DNA of 37,802 nt from Desulfobacterota bacterium AH_259_B03_O07 (GCA_027717645.1 JALLOG010000016.1:1-37802), one strand, 5' to 3'. Shown: positions 7,711 through 15,879, counted from the stretch's first letter. The notes: generated by a model from the sequence alone, not told the origin. A program made the numbers and translations.

Positions 7711-8399
7711 TACATCGATCCTTTGAAGTATCCCGTCAACACAGAGGATAGGTTTCGGCGTAGTTCAGTAAGAGTCATAAAATATGGATCCAGCTCCGCC
7801 AGTCTGTCGCACAACTTGGAATATCTTTTACCAAGGGCGTAAAGCCATGCACGAAAGTCATCAATTCCTTGCGGAGTGCGCCGTCTAGCGTCAATAAAAT
7901 GAAAAAACAAGCTTCCGACGGAGATTTTGGGGATTATTTTTAAGAGTTCTTCCGGTTCCTTAATTTCATGATGGGTATCAAAAACAACTATCTGTGAGCG
8001 TACGAAATGAAACCGCTGATCGGTCCTCGCATTTTGTACGTATTCGTTTTCATCCATTCTTTGTTCTATTACTGTAATTAACTCCTTTCGGAGTTTCTCT
8101 ATATCTGTAAAATCCGTTGGATCAATTACGGCCAATCTCTCCGCAAGTTTCTGATCATGTAGTGAATGTGATGCCCAAGATGCAAAGTCGTTGTTATACT
8201 CGGGATCGACGAACTTTGGACGAAGGAGACCTCCCCAAAAATGATAGTAGATACAGCCTGGATGAATAGCGATAAGTCGAGCCTTCATCTCCCTTAAATT
8301 CTGAGCTCGAGTGCCCGTAGCAATTGCAATGAGGTCACAATCCTTTATTGCAAATGGTTTTATTTTATTAAGATTTCGTCCTTTTTTATTTGTTTTCAA
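7710..8399 (-). CDS. DUF5752-family protein coupled to treT
   Basis: A 229-residue soluble protein of unknown function that I match from memory to DUF5752 through GCIYYHFWG...NNDFASWASHSL...LAERLAVIDP. It is an internal duplication: that block (about residues 47-112) recurs at about 150-222 as GSLFFHFIDA...IDDFRAWLYAL...LCDRLAELDP, each ending in a similar helix (LRKELITVI and LRRNLSSVL). The start is TTG at 8397-8399 with AAGGAAG 6-7 bases upstream. Its stop overlaps the treT start, and the symporter gene ends 25 bases upstream on the same strand. The tight coupling suggests a partner or regulator of TreT. Confidence 0.75.
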   Translation of the reverse strand: MKTNKKGRNLNKIKPFAIKDCDLIAIATGTRAQNLREMKARLIAIHPGCIYYHFWGGLLRPKFVDPEYNNDFASWASHSLHDQKLAERLAVIDPTDFTDIEKLRKELITVIEQRMDENEYVQNARTDQRFHFVRSQIVVFDTHHEIKEPEELLKIIPKISVGSLFFHFIDARRRTPQGIDDFRAWLYALGKRYSKLCDRLAELDPYFMTLTELRRNLSSVLTGYFKGSM

Positions 8400-8424
8400 A
8401 TTTAACTTCCTTTATACATTTTTA

Positions 8425-9678
8425 TTATCCGGAGCCAGCAAGTGATATCTTTTCATCGTGGATTGTTTCGTCATATTCAAATCGATCTAATACTGCTGCG
8501 CCGACACAGTCTCCCCACACATTGACTGCCGTTCTAAACCGGTCCAGTAACCAATCTACCGCCAAGATAAGGCCTATCCCTTCTAGTGGTAGACCGACTG
8601 CTTGAAGAACAAGCACCATGGTTACTAGGCCAGCCTCGGGAATCCCAGCCGCTCCTATCGCAGCTAGGTTTGCTGTAACAAACACTATAATCAGTTCGCC
8701 CATTCCTAATTGAATGCCATAACTCTGGGCTATAAATATTACGGCGACAGCCTCGTAAAGAGCCGTACCATCCATATTAATGGTAGCTCCCAGCGGTAAG
8801 ACGAATCTACCTATCTTTTGCGATATCTTCGCATCGTCTATTACACCCCTCATAGTAATAGGCAATGTCGCTGAAGAAGAAGCTGTTGCAAATGCTGTGA
8901 ATATCGCTTCGCTTAGCTTTGAAATGTAGTCGATCGGATTCCTTTTTGCAAAAATGAATAGGATCGTAGGTAAAACAAAAAATCCGTGTATGAATAATCC
9001 CAGGATTACGCTTAGAACATACTTGCCTAGCTCCATAATGAGACTCATGACTTCACTACCACCACCCGCCAATCCCAGTCGATTTGCAATTAGTCCAAAT
9101 ATACCAATAGGAGTAAATATAATAATCCAGTGGACTATTTTCATAATGGCCTTATTTATTAGATTGAGAATGTCTAGAGCCAGTTTGCTTTCTTTTCCAA
9201 GGCTTGCAAATGCTGCACCAAATATAATTGAAACTATTATGAGTGGAAGTATTTGAAATTCTGCTGCGGACTTAAAAAGGTTTGGAGTAATAAGAGTTTG
9301 TATCAGATGAACAACCCGGAGATTCTCTTTACCTTTAATCACCTCAGGCATCCCTCCGGTAAACACGTCACTGCCAACCCCGGGTTGAATTATTGTGACA
9401 ATAACAATTCCAATAAAAACTGCTATGGCCGTCGTAACCAGATAATAAGCAAGTGCTTTAAGTCCCAATGAACCTATATTACCGACTTTCATTATGCTTA
9501 ACGTTATGGAAACGATAATTAGTGGGATCACTATCATCTTTAAAGCATTTAAAAAGAGAGTTCCGAGAAATCCGAGCTTGGTGCCTGTTTCGGGGAAGAG
9601 GGAGCCGACAATCCCTCCCAAAAGGACTCCCATCAGGATACCAATTATTAAGTTATTGCGTTTGAAGAATCGATGCAT
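8425..9678 (-). CDS. Dicarboxylate/amino-acid:cation symporter (DAACS family)
   Basis: A 417-residue inner-membrane carrier of the SDF (GltP/DctA) family, which imports glutamate, aspartate or C4-dicarboxylates with Na+ or H+. It has about eight hydrophobic segments, the serine-rich hairpin ATASSSATLPITM, the signature PLGATINMDGTALYEAV, and the substrate-site segment WLLDRFRTAVNVWGD. In that segment Arg replaces the position that often separates glutamate from neutral-amino-acid carriers, favouring an acidic substrate. No Shine-Dalgarno is evident before the ATG, and the upstream 130 bases are very AT-rich. It is the first gene of a probable run with DUF5752 and treT. Glutamate is itself a compatible solute, so the grouping may reflect osmoprotection. 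Confidence 0.9.
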   Translation of the reverse strand: MHRFFKRNNLIIGILMGVLLGGIVGSLFPETGTKLGFLGTLFLNALKMIVIPLIIVSITLSIMKVGNIGSLGLKALAYYLVTTAIAVFIGIVIVTIIQPGVGSDVFTGGMPEVIKGKENLRVVHLIQTLITPNLFKSAAEFQILPLIIVSIIFGAAFASLGKESKLALDILNLINKAIMKIVHWIIIFTPIGIFGLIANRLGLAGGGSEVMSLIMELGKYVLSVILGLFIHGFFVLPTILFIFAKRNPIDYISKLSEAIFTAFATASSSATLPITMRGVIDDAKISQKIGRFVLPLGATINMDGTALYEAVAVIFIAQSYGIQLGMGELIIVFVTANLAAIGAAGIPEAGLVTMVLVLQAVGLPLEGIGLILAVDWLLDRFRTAVNVWGDCVGAAVLDRFEYDETIHDEKISLAGSG

Positions 9679-9809
9679 TATTAAATATATTTTCTTGTTT
9701 ATTGATTTGATTAAGATAATTTTTTTAAATCTAATAATTGATATACTGACATATGTTCTAAAATTTTGATTTAGGGTTCCAACGGGTTTGTTTTAGCAAT
9801 TAATTCCCT

Positions 9810-10544
9810 TCAGTCATTTCTTTCGTCAATTTGAAAATCTAAGGACATTTTAAGCCCTCTAACACAAAATTCAGCATTTTCTAATCCTTCATCATTATTT
9901 CGAAAAGTGAATATCGACTCCATCTTAAATCCATCTGTCCTAGCTTTATTTTGAGGTTGCTTTAAATGGTATAGGTATCTGAACCTGGATTTATACTGAG
10001 TATTTTCATTTATGTATGGTTTTCCTAGAACGTTAACTACGTATTTCTTTTTGGGAATCTCAGAAGGGAGGTTTCCCTTAAAAATTGAATCGGCTCTTTT
10101 GTCGAATTTGCTTATATTAGCTTCTCCTATTGAGCTCAGCATCTTAATTAGCAGAGGTTTAGAAAGATTCTCTAGAAAACGTTTTGGAAATGTAATCTCT
10201 ACCAGTTTATCATTCTGGAAAAACATTCTGATCGGGATGTCGTAGTTTTCTTCTTCATCTTTGGAATCGACATACTGTTTTTCCAATATATATTCCCATA
10301 ATTCGCCATCATCTTTCTTTTCCCTAGCTAAGGGTTCACTTATCATAAGCCATATTACGTCTTTATCTAGTAGTACGGGATTCTTAAACACAAGGGTGAG
10401 ACCACTTTCATCATTAAGGCGGAAATTATTTTCAAAGTCATTTAATTGTCTTTTGACCTGAAAGAGCCTCAGATATACGCATCCTAATGTTGATGAAACA
10501 AGAAATACAAATAGAATGTAAATGATTTTTTGTTTTAGGTTCAT
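9810..10544 (-). CDS. Unknown membrane-anchored protein, possible lipoprotein
   Basis: I do not recognise this 244-residue protein. The first 22 residues form a signal or anchor (KQKIIYILFVFLVSSTLGC); Cys22 after TLG is a plausible but imperfect lipobox, so it is either a lipoprotein or membrane-anchored. The remainder is hydrophilic and mixed-charge, with FKNPVLLDKDVIWLMISEP and VNVLGKPYINENTQYKSRFRYLYHLK as recognisable strands. The ATG has no good Shine-Dalgarno. It stands apart from the symporter by 131 bases and from purC by 102 bases. Function unknown. Confidence 0.7.
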   Translation of the reverse strand: MNLKQKIIYILFVFLVSSTLGCVYLRLFQVKRQLNDFENNFRLNDESGLTLVFKNPVLLDKDVIWLMISEPLAREKKDDGELWEYILEKQYVDSKDEEENYDIPIRMFFQNDKLVEITFPKRFLENLSKPLLIKMLSSIGEANISKFDKRADSIFKGNLPSEIPKKKYVVNVLGKPYINENTQYKSRFRYLYHLKQPQNKARTDGFKMESIFTFRNNDEGLENAEFCVRGLKMSLDFQIDERND

Positions 10545-10646
10545 TTAATTGATTCAGAAAGCAAATGATGATGATATAACTTTTTTAATACTAATTATGT
10601 CTTTAGTTTATAGAAGTATACTAATAATTTTAATATTATGCTTTTT

Positions 10647-11540
10647 TTAATCCGTGATCCTTCGAAGGGCTTCTAGATATTTTTCCGTCGTCTTTTCAAC
10701 AACTTCGGGTGGAAGAGCGGGGGCTGGGGGCTTTTTATTCCATCCTGTGGAATTCAAGTAATCTCTTACAAACTGCTTATCAAAACTCCTCTGCGGTCGT
10801 CCAGGAGAATATTCGTCTTTCGGCCAAAATCTAGATGAGTCTGGAGTGAGTATCTCGTCGATTAATATTAGTTCGCCGCTTGATTCATCGATTCCGAATT
10901 CAAACTTTGTATCCGCGATTATTATCCCTTTTTGTTCCCCCATTTTTCTACCCTTTGTGTAAAGAGAAATACTTGATTTTCTTAAACGCTCCGCTAAATC
11001 GATCCCGACGATTTCTACCATTTCCTCAAAAGTGATGTTTTCGTCATGATCTCCCTCCTCTGCCTTCGTTGCTGGTGTAAAAATGGGACTTTTAAGCTTT
11101 GAGGATTCTACAAGTCCCGGATCTAAGTCTATTCCGCAGACAGTACCGCTTTGTTGATATTCTTTCCATCCTGAGCCTGAAAGGTATCCTCGAACAACAC
11201 ATTCTATGGGTATTGTTTTAATCTTTTTGACTAACATACTTCTACCTTCAATTAAATTACGGTATTTTAAAAATACTTCAGGGAAATCCTCTACTTTTGT
11301 GGATACAAGATGATTTGGAATAATGTCTCTGGTTTTTTCAAACCAGTAATTCGAAATCTGAGTAAGCACTCTTCCTTTTTCGGGGATACCATTTGGTAAT
11401 ACTACGTCATATGCTGATATACGATCAGTAGCTATTATAAGAATATTATTTCCTAGATCGTATATGTCTCTGACCTTACCTTTTTTAAAACTAGAAATTC
11501 CATTAAACTCTGTCGACAGTACGACTTCAAGTTGGGTCAT
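10647..11540 (-). CDS. purC: Phosphoribosylaminoimidazole-succinocarboxamide synthase
   Basis: SAICAR synthetase of de novo purine synthesis: CAIR plus aspartate plus ATP gives SAICAR. The 297-residue length fits the longer, yeast-like form. [12 protein letters not shown] is the ATP-binding start, [19 protein letters not shown] the family signature, and [15 protein letters not shown] the C-terminal signature. It is a single gene with no other pur genes near; it diverges from tRNA-Val, with a shared upstream region of about 180 bases. The ATG lacks a strong Shine-Dalgarno. Confidence 0.96.
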   Translation of the reverse strand: MTQLEVVLSTEFNGISSFKKGKVRDIYDLGNNILIIATDRISAYDVVLPNGIPEKGRVLTQISNYWFEKTRDIIPNHLVSTKVEDFPEVFLKYRNLIEGRSMLVKKIKTIPIECVVRGYLSGSGWKEYQQSGTVCGIDLDPGLVESSKLKSPIFTPATKAEEGDHDENITFEEMVEIVGIDLAERLRKSSISLYTKGRKMGEQKGIIIADTKFEFGIDESSGELILIDEILTPDSSRFWPKDEYSPGRPQRSFDKQFVRDYLNSTGWNKKPPAPALPPEVVEKTTEKYLEALRRITD

Positions 11541-11674
11541 ATATATGTCTTTGAAAAATTTTAAGTTGGATAAATATAAATTCGTTTAAATTAAGGATAG
11601 TTTAAGATTAAATGATACAATAAAAAAGGCTAACAAAACAAGGTAAAATAAGATACTTAGGCCATTCAGATTGC

Positions 11675-11704
11675 TTGACAATATTTATTTTATCTAAGTA
11701 GAAT
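11675..11704 (+). promoter_or_regulatory. Promoter of tRNA-Val and the thrS operon
   Basis: TTGACA (11675-11680) and TAGAAT (11699-11704) are 18 bases apart. Transcription should start near 11711, about 14 bases before the tRNA. No separate promoter is possible between the tRNA and thrS, which touch, so this one probably drives the translation operon as well. Confidence 0.7.
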
Positions 11705-11724
11705 TTATCCACTAAAATGGATTA

Positions 11725-11799
11725 GGGCGCGTAGCTCAGGGGGAGAGCGCTTGCTTGACGCGCAAGAGGTCGCAGGTTCAAATCCTGCCGCGCTCACCA
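11725..11799 (+). tRNA. tRNA-Val (anticodon GAC)
   Basis: The acceptor stem GGGCGCG pairs with CGCGCTC, the anticodon stem CTTGC/GCAAG holds loop TTGACGC with anticodon GAC (GUC), and the T arm GCAGG/CCTGC holds TTCAAAT. Discriminator A11796 is followed by encoded CCA (11797-11799). The final A of CCA is also the A of an ATG in frame with thrS. Confidence 0.93.
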
Positions 11800-11813
11800 T
11801 GAATAATTTTATT

Positions 11814-13766
11814 ATGAATATAGAAGGAGTGGATATAACTCTTCCTGACGGGATTGAGAAGACGTTCCCGAGAGGAATAACTGTTGGTGAAGTTCTTAAA
11901 TCCGTAGAAAAACAAAATGGTACCGTTGGTGCAGTTGTAAACGGAAATTTAGTTGACTTCTGGTTTAATTTAGAATCAGATTCAACTATTGATCCCGTTT
12001 ATCTCGATTCTCCACAGAGTCTTGATCTCATAAGACACACAGCTGCACATGTTATGGCTGAAGCGGTGCAGGATCTTTTTCCAGAGGCTAAGGTCACTAT
12101 CGGGCCAGTAATAGAAAATGGCTTTTATTACGATTTTGATTTCCCCAGAGGTTTTACTCCAGAGGATTTAGAGAGAATAGAAGATAGGATGAGGGATATA
12201 GTAGAAGAAAAAAAGCCATTAATAAAAAAATATGTTACAAGAAATGAGGCATTGAAAATTTTCAGAGAGGATGGGGAAAGTTATAAGGTCGAGATTGTTA
12301 ATGAACTTCCGCCTGACGAGCAAATTAGCATCTACGAACAGGGCAAGTGGTATGATCTATGTAGGGGTCCACATGCTCCATCAACAGATTTTGTAAAGGC
12401 CTTCAAACTACTTAGTGTCGCCGGTGCATATTGGAGGGGGGATGAAAGGAATCCTATGCTTCAGAGAATATATGGTACTGCTTTCTCAAATAAAAAGGAC
12501 CTCAAAAATTACTTAATTAAACTAGAAGAAGTAAAAAAGAGGGATCATAGAAAGCTAGGAAAAGAATTAGACCTTTTTAGTATACAGGATGATGTTGGAC
12601 CGGGATTGGTACTTTGGCACCCTAAAGGGGCAAGAATAAGGAGTATCATAGAAGACTACTGGCGAGCTGAGCATGAGCGCTTCGGTTATGAAATACTATT
12701 TACTCCTCATGTTGCAAAATTAGACCTCTGGAAAAAGAGTGGACATCTAGACTTCTATACGGAATATATGTATTCCCCGATGGAGGTTGAAAATTCTGAA
12801 TATCAAATTAAACCAATGACCTGTCCCTTCCATATTTTGATCTATGAAACTAAGGTGAGAAGCTATAGAGAGCTACCACTTCGATGGGCTGAAATTGGAA
12901 CAGTGTACAGGTACGAACGTTCCGGAGTCTTACATGGACTGCTAAGGGTGAGGGGTTTTTCACAGGATGATGCACATATATTTTGTAGACCGGAGCAAAT
13001 TCAAGAAGAAGTGATTGGAGTGCTTGATTTAACAATATCAATTTTAAAAACCTTTGGTTTTGACGACTATGATGTCTTTCTTTCCACACGTCCAGAGAAG
13101 TTTGTAGGTAGCGAAGTGAATTGGGACAAAGCTACGGTTGCTCTAAAGAATGCGCTTAGTAGTAAGGGTCTCGACTACGAGGTAGATGAAGGTGGTGGTG
13201 CTTTCTATGGACCAAAGATCGACTTAAAAATAAAAGACGTTCTTGGTAGAGCTTGGCAGTGTTCTACGATTCAGGTAGATTTTAACCTTCCTGAAAGATT
13301 TAATATGAATTACGTAGGAGATGACAATACACGTCATACGCCAATTATGATTCATCGTGCAATACTTGGTTCATTTGAAAGATTTTTTGGAATTTTAATA
13401 GAACATTACGGTGGTGCATTCCCTTTTTGGTTAAGTCCTTATCAGGTACGTGTAGCAACGATAGGGGATGAGCAAGTGCCATTTGCTGAAAGTGTATATG
13501 ATACACTTAATGATAATAATATACGTGTTGATAAGGACTTCAGAAGTGAAAAGCTTGGCTTTAAAGTTAGGGAAGCTCAACTCATGAAGATTCCCTATCT
13601 TTTAGTTATTGGCAATAAGGAGGTGGAGACAAATACTTTAGCTCCTAGAAAGAGAGGGGGTATTAATTTGCCATCTATGAGTATGGGAAGTTTCTTAAGC
13701 CTAATAAAAAAGGAAAATGATCCGCGTAAATGGAGGGAGGTAGAGCAGAATAGCAAGGCAACCTGA
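11814..13766 (+). CDS. thrS: Threonyl-tRNA synthetase
   Basis: Charges tRNA-Thr; cytoplasmic. In order: TGS domain (VDITLPDGIEKTF), editing domain with HTAAHVMAEAVQ and the zinc-type YDLCRGPH motif, class II core with motif 2 (YRYERSGVLHGLLRVRGF), motif 3 (HRAILGSFERFFGILIEH) and the anticodon-binding domain. Two ATGs compete: 11799, whose A belongs to the tRNA-Val CCA, and 11814. If the transcript is cut to release tRNA-Val the first is destroyed, so 11814 is preferred, giving 650 residues. Neither has a Shine-Dalgarno. The 3' end overlaps infC by 17 bases. The frame extends back into the tRNA gene, but that part is not coding. Confidence 0.95.
   Translation: MNIEGVDITLPDGIEKTFPRGITVGEVLKSVEKQNGTVGAVVNGNLVDFWFNLESDSTIDPVYLDSPQSLDLIRHTAAHVMAEAVQDLFPEAKVTIGPVIENGFYYDFDFPRGFTPEDLERIEDRMRDIVEEKKPLIKKYVTRNEALKIFREDGESYKVEIVNELPPDEQISIYEQGKWYDLCRGPHAPSTDFVKAFKLLSVAGAYWRGDERNPMLQRIYGTAFSNKKDLKNYLIKLEEVKKRDHRKLGKELDLFSIQDDVGPGLVLWHPKGARIRSIIEDYWRAEHERFGYEILFTPHVAKLDLWKKSGHLDFYTEYMYSPMEVENSEYQIKPMTCPFHILIYETKVRSYRELPLRWAEIGTVYRYERSGVLHGLLRVRGFSQDDAHIFCRPEQIQEEVIGVLDLTISILKTFGFDDYDVFLSTRPEKFVGSEVNWDKATVALKNALSSKGLDYEVDEGGGAFYGPKIDLKIKDVLGRAWQCSTIQVDFNLPERFNMNYVGDDNTRHTPIMIHRAILGSFERFFGILIEHYGGAFPFWLSPYQVRVATIGDEQVPFAESVYDTLNDNNIRVDKDFRSEKLGFKVREAQLMKIPYLLVIGNKEVETNTLAPRKRGGINLPSMSMGSFLSLIKKENDPRKWREVEQNSKAT
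13732..13741 (+). promoter_or_regulatory. Strong ribosome binding site fixing the infC start
   Basis: GGAGGGAGGT inside the end of thrS ends 8 bases before ATA at 13750-13752. It is among the strongest Shine-Dalgarno sequences in the window and no standard start codon follows it in the infC frame, which is the main argument for initiation at AUA. Confidence 0.75.
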
Positions 13767-14292
13767 GGTTCGTGTAAATAAGAGGATAAGGGCTAAAGAA
13801 GTAAGGGTTATCTCATCAGACGGCGAGCAGTTAGGTATTTTATCAATCAATGAGGCATTGATGAAAGCACAAGAGGAAGGAGTTGATTTAGTTGAGGTTG
13901 CTTCAAATGCAAATCCTCCCGTATGTAGGTTGATGGATTATGGTAAATACAAATATGAGTTAAAAAAACAAGGAGGCGCTAAGAAGCAGAAGATACATGC
14001 TCTAAAGGAAGTTAAGTTTAGACCAAATATTGGTAAACATGATCTGGATGTCAAGATAAATCGGATTTGTGAATTTCTGGAGGACGGCAGTAAAACTAAG
14101 ATTAGGATATTCTTTAGAGGAAGAGAGATTGTGCACCCAGAGATAGGGAAGGAACTTGCCGATAAGATACTAGAAAGTGTAGCCGATATTGGGGCGATAG
14201 ATTTTCCCCCTAAACTCGAGGGAAAGAATCTTGTAATGGTTCTTTCACCAAAGAAGAAAACACAGATTGGAAAGGACAATGGCAAAAGTTAA
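13750..14292 (+). CDS. infC: Translation initiation factor IF-3, AUA start
   Basis: IF3 binds the 30S subunit and rejects non-standard start codons. A standard caller would begin at TTG 13858, but IF3 homology continues upstream in frame through RVNKRIRAKEVRVI and DGEQLGIL to an in-frame TAG at 13741. Between the two there is no ATG, GTG, TTG or CTG. ATA at 13750, behind GGAGGGAGGT, gives 180 residues, the same length as E. coli IF3, whose gene starts with AUU and is autoregulated for that reason. The linker and C-domain (LKEVKFRPNIGKHDLDVK) are normal. It overlaps thrS by 17 bases and rpmI by 14 bases. Confidence 0.9.
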   Translation: MARQPEVRVNKRIRAKEVRVISSDGEQLGILSINEALMKAQEEGVDLVEVASNANPPVCRLMDYGKYKYELKKQGGAKKQKIHALKEVKFRPNIGKHDLDVKINRICEFLEDGSKTKIRIFFRGREIVHPEIGKELADKILESVADIGAIDFPPKLEGKNLVMVLSPKKKTQIGKDNGKS

Positions 14293-14482
14293 GGTAAAAA
14301 CAAATCGAGGGGCGGCAAAGAGGTTTAAGGTTACCGCTAGCGGAAAGATAAAAAGGGCGAAAGGAAGTAAGAGCCATTTGAATGCGAAGAAGAGCAGAAA
14401 AAGGAAAAGAAGGCTTCTTTCTCCAGATTTCATAGAAGGTGCCAGAGCGAAAAGAATTAAAAAGATCATACCTTATCTGTAA
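14279..14482 (+). CDS. rpmI: 50S ribosomal protein bL35
   Basis: Sixty-seven residues, strongly basic, beginning MAKVKVKTNRGAAKRFKVT with the bL35 hallmark SGKIKRAKGSKSHL. An upstream TTG at 14267 would add MERT; ATG at 14279, with GGAAAGG just upstream, gives the standard N-terminus. It overlaps the end of infC by 14 bases, so translation is probably coupled and shares the IF3-dependent control known for this operon in E. coli. Confidence 0.95.
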   Translation: MAKVKVKTNRGAAKRFKVTASGKIKRAKGSKSHLNAKKSRKRKRRLLSPDFIEGARAKRIKKIIPYL

Positions 14483-14539
14483 TTATATTTGAATCTTTCC
14501 ATAATTTTTTTACATATTGGGTAGTATGGAGATTATGCT

Positions 14540-14893
14540 ATGAGAGTAAAGAATAGTGTTGCTTCTAGAAAGAGAAGAAAGAGAATTTTGAAACTCGCTA
14601 AGGGTTATTGGGGTAGGAGAGGGACAAATCTTAGAAGGGCGAAAGAAACAATCATTCGCGCACTCGCTTATGCATATAGAGACCGACGGCGGAGGAAGCG
14701 AGATTTTAGGAGACTTTGGATAGTAAGAATAAATGCGGCAGTAAGACCGTATGGTCTTTCATACAGCAAGTTTATTGGTGGATTGGAGAAGGCTGGAGTA
14801 GGGCTTGACAGAAAAAACCTAGCCGATATGGCGGTTAGCGATCCCGAGAGTTTTAAGGCTGTTGTGGAAACGGCTAAGGCCCAACTTAATTAA
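14540..14893 (+). CDS. rplT: 50S ribosomal protein bL20
   Basis: One hundred seventeen residues, the usual bL20 length: a basic N-terminal helix ([20 protein letters not shown]), then [17 protein letters not shown] and [18 protein letters not shown]. It binds 23S rRNA early in 50S assembly and in several bacteria represses the infC-rpmI-rplT message. The ATG has GGAGA upstream. It lies 57 bases after rpmI and ends the operon; pheST, often next, is absent here. Confidence 0.96.
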   Translation: MRVKNSVASRKRRKRILKLAKGYWGRRGTNLRRAKETIIRALAYAYRDRRRRKRDFRRLWIVRINAAVRPYGLSYSKFIGGLEKAGVGLDRKNLADMAVSDPESFKAVVETAKAQLN

Positions 14894-14928
14894 ATTACCT
14901 CTCAGTTTTTTTGAATTATTTAAAAGAT

Positions 14929-14982
14929 TGTAGCGGAGGGCTTCAGCCCGCCACACATGGAATCCTAGAGGATTCCGCTACA
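14929..14982. repeat. Three-arm palindromic element after rplT
   Basis: A 9-bp outer stem, TGTAGCGGA (14929-14937) with TCCGCTACA (14974-14982), encloses GGGC/GCCC with loop TTCA (14938-14949) and GGAATCC/GGATTCC with loop TAGA (14959-14976). The last arm and the outer stem share three bases, so the two pairings compete. It lies 36 bases past the rplT stop and could act as a transcript-end structure. Confidence 0.6.
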
Positions 14983-14998
14983 TTTATTGAATATAATT

Positions 14999-15088
14999 GC
15001 GACCTAAAGGTCGCCGCTAAAATTTTGAGAATTTAAAATACGGGACAGGAATGTCCCGCCTATCGATAGGCGGGGTTTTCCAACCCCG
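14999..15088 (-). repeat. Composite hairpin array, copy A
   Basis: Four palindromes in 90 bases: GCGACCT/AGGTCGC (14999-15014), CGGGACA/TGTCCCG (15041-15058), the perfect 14-mer GCCTATCGATAGGC (15058-15071) and CGGGGTT/AACCCCG (15071-15088). The last three abut, sharing their end bases. Read on the minus strand, the array has the same order of hairpins and similar spacers as 32806-32905. Confidence 0.75.
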
Positions 15089-15127
15089 CATGAACAAAAA
15101 AAATAAATGTAAACCTGAAGGTTATCG

Positions 15128-15781
15128 TCACACGGTGTGTGGATCGTACTCGAGAGGACACCCCTCACACAAAGGTTTTTTTCGGCAATGTTCCTTTCCT
15201 ACCTTTACTAAGAGGGCATGGTACTCATTGTAAATCTGGGTATCTTTCGGGACTGAGTCCATAATAAGCTCTTGAATTTCATTATAGGAAGTTTGTTCAG
15301 GGATTAATCCATGCCTTGAGAGTATTCTATATGTGTAAGCATCCACAACAAATATTGGTTTCTTCGCAGCATAGAGCAAAATGCTGTCAACTGTTTCAGG
15401 CCCTATCCCTTTAATATGAAGAAGCTTCTCTCGGAGTTCATCAGTATCTTCGTCTAACATCTTTCCTAAATCGCCACGATAATCTTTTTTAACGAAATTA
15501 ATAAAGTTCTTTATCTTTATCGCTTTTTGATTGAAATATCCTGACGAACGGATGAGGGTGGCAAGTCTTTTTGTGGGTAAGGAGTCAAACTTCTCTATAG
15601 AAATGAGATCGTTTGATTTAAGGTTTTTAATGGCTTTTTCTACGTTTTTCCATGCTGTATTTTGGGTTAGTATAGTTCCTAATATACATTCAAGCGCAGA
15701 ATCCGCAGGCCACCAGTTCTGGGGACCATAGCGACCTTGAAGTGAATTATAAAGAGCTACTATTCGTTTAGATACAATCAC
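15128..15781 (-). CDS. HhH-GPD DNA glycosylase, endonuclease III-like (MagIII-type group)
   Basis: A 217-residue base-excision repair glycosylase. LECILGTILTQNTAWKNVEKA opens the fold; the helix-hairpin-helix reads LLHIKGIGPETVDS, followed by FVVDAYTYRIL with the catalytic Asp. Classical endonuclease III has Lys within its hairpin (GRKTA) and the lyase activity that goes with it; here the place is GPET, so a monofunctional glycosylase like 3-methyladenine glycosylase MagIII is more likely. The iron-sulfur loop has three Cys (HCRKKPLCEGC), but Pro replaces the fourth, expected six residues later, just before the stop. Start is GTG at 15779-15781. Divergent from gcvT. Confidence 0.85.
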   Translation of the reverse strand: MIVSKRIVALYNSLQGRYGPQNWWPADSALECILGTILTQNTAWKNVEKAIKNLKSNDLISIEKFDSLPTKRLATLIRSSGYFNQKAIKIKNFINFVKKDYRGDLGKMLDEDTDELREKLLHIKGIGPETVDSILLYAAKKPIFVVDAYTYRILSRHGLIPEQTSYNEIQELIMDSVPKDTQIYNEYHALLVKVGKEHCRKKPLCEGCPLEYDPHTV

Positions 15782-15879
15782 TTATAGATGATAACACAAG
15801 GGTAAGGTAGTGGAAAAAGAATTTAATTAAATAGGGTTGTTGACAATTCTATATTCTACTGTTAACTCATTATTGAACT

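Noticed and set aside
11751-11798. Upstream extension of thrS starting inside tRNA-Val
   Set aside because: The bases belong to the tRNA, and the TGS domain begins only after 11814.
13858-14292. infC starting at TTG 13858
   Set aside because: This would cut off the conserved first 36 residues of the IF3 N-terminal domain, and a strong Shine-Dalgarno exists farther upstream.
14894-15127. pheS or another gene after rplT
   Set aside because: Only palindromes are present; the frame at 15051-15233 overlaps them and the antisense of the glycosylase gene.
15782-15879. Glycine riboswitch upstream of gcvT
   Set aside because: Only 98 bases are available between the divergent starts and no aptamer-like pairing was seen.
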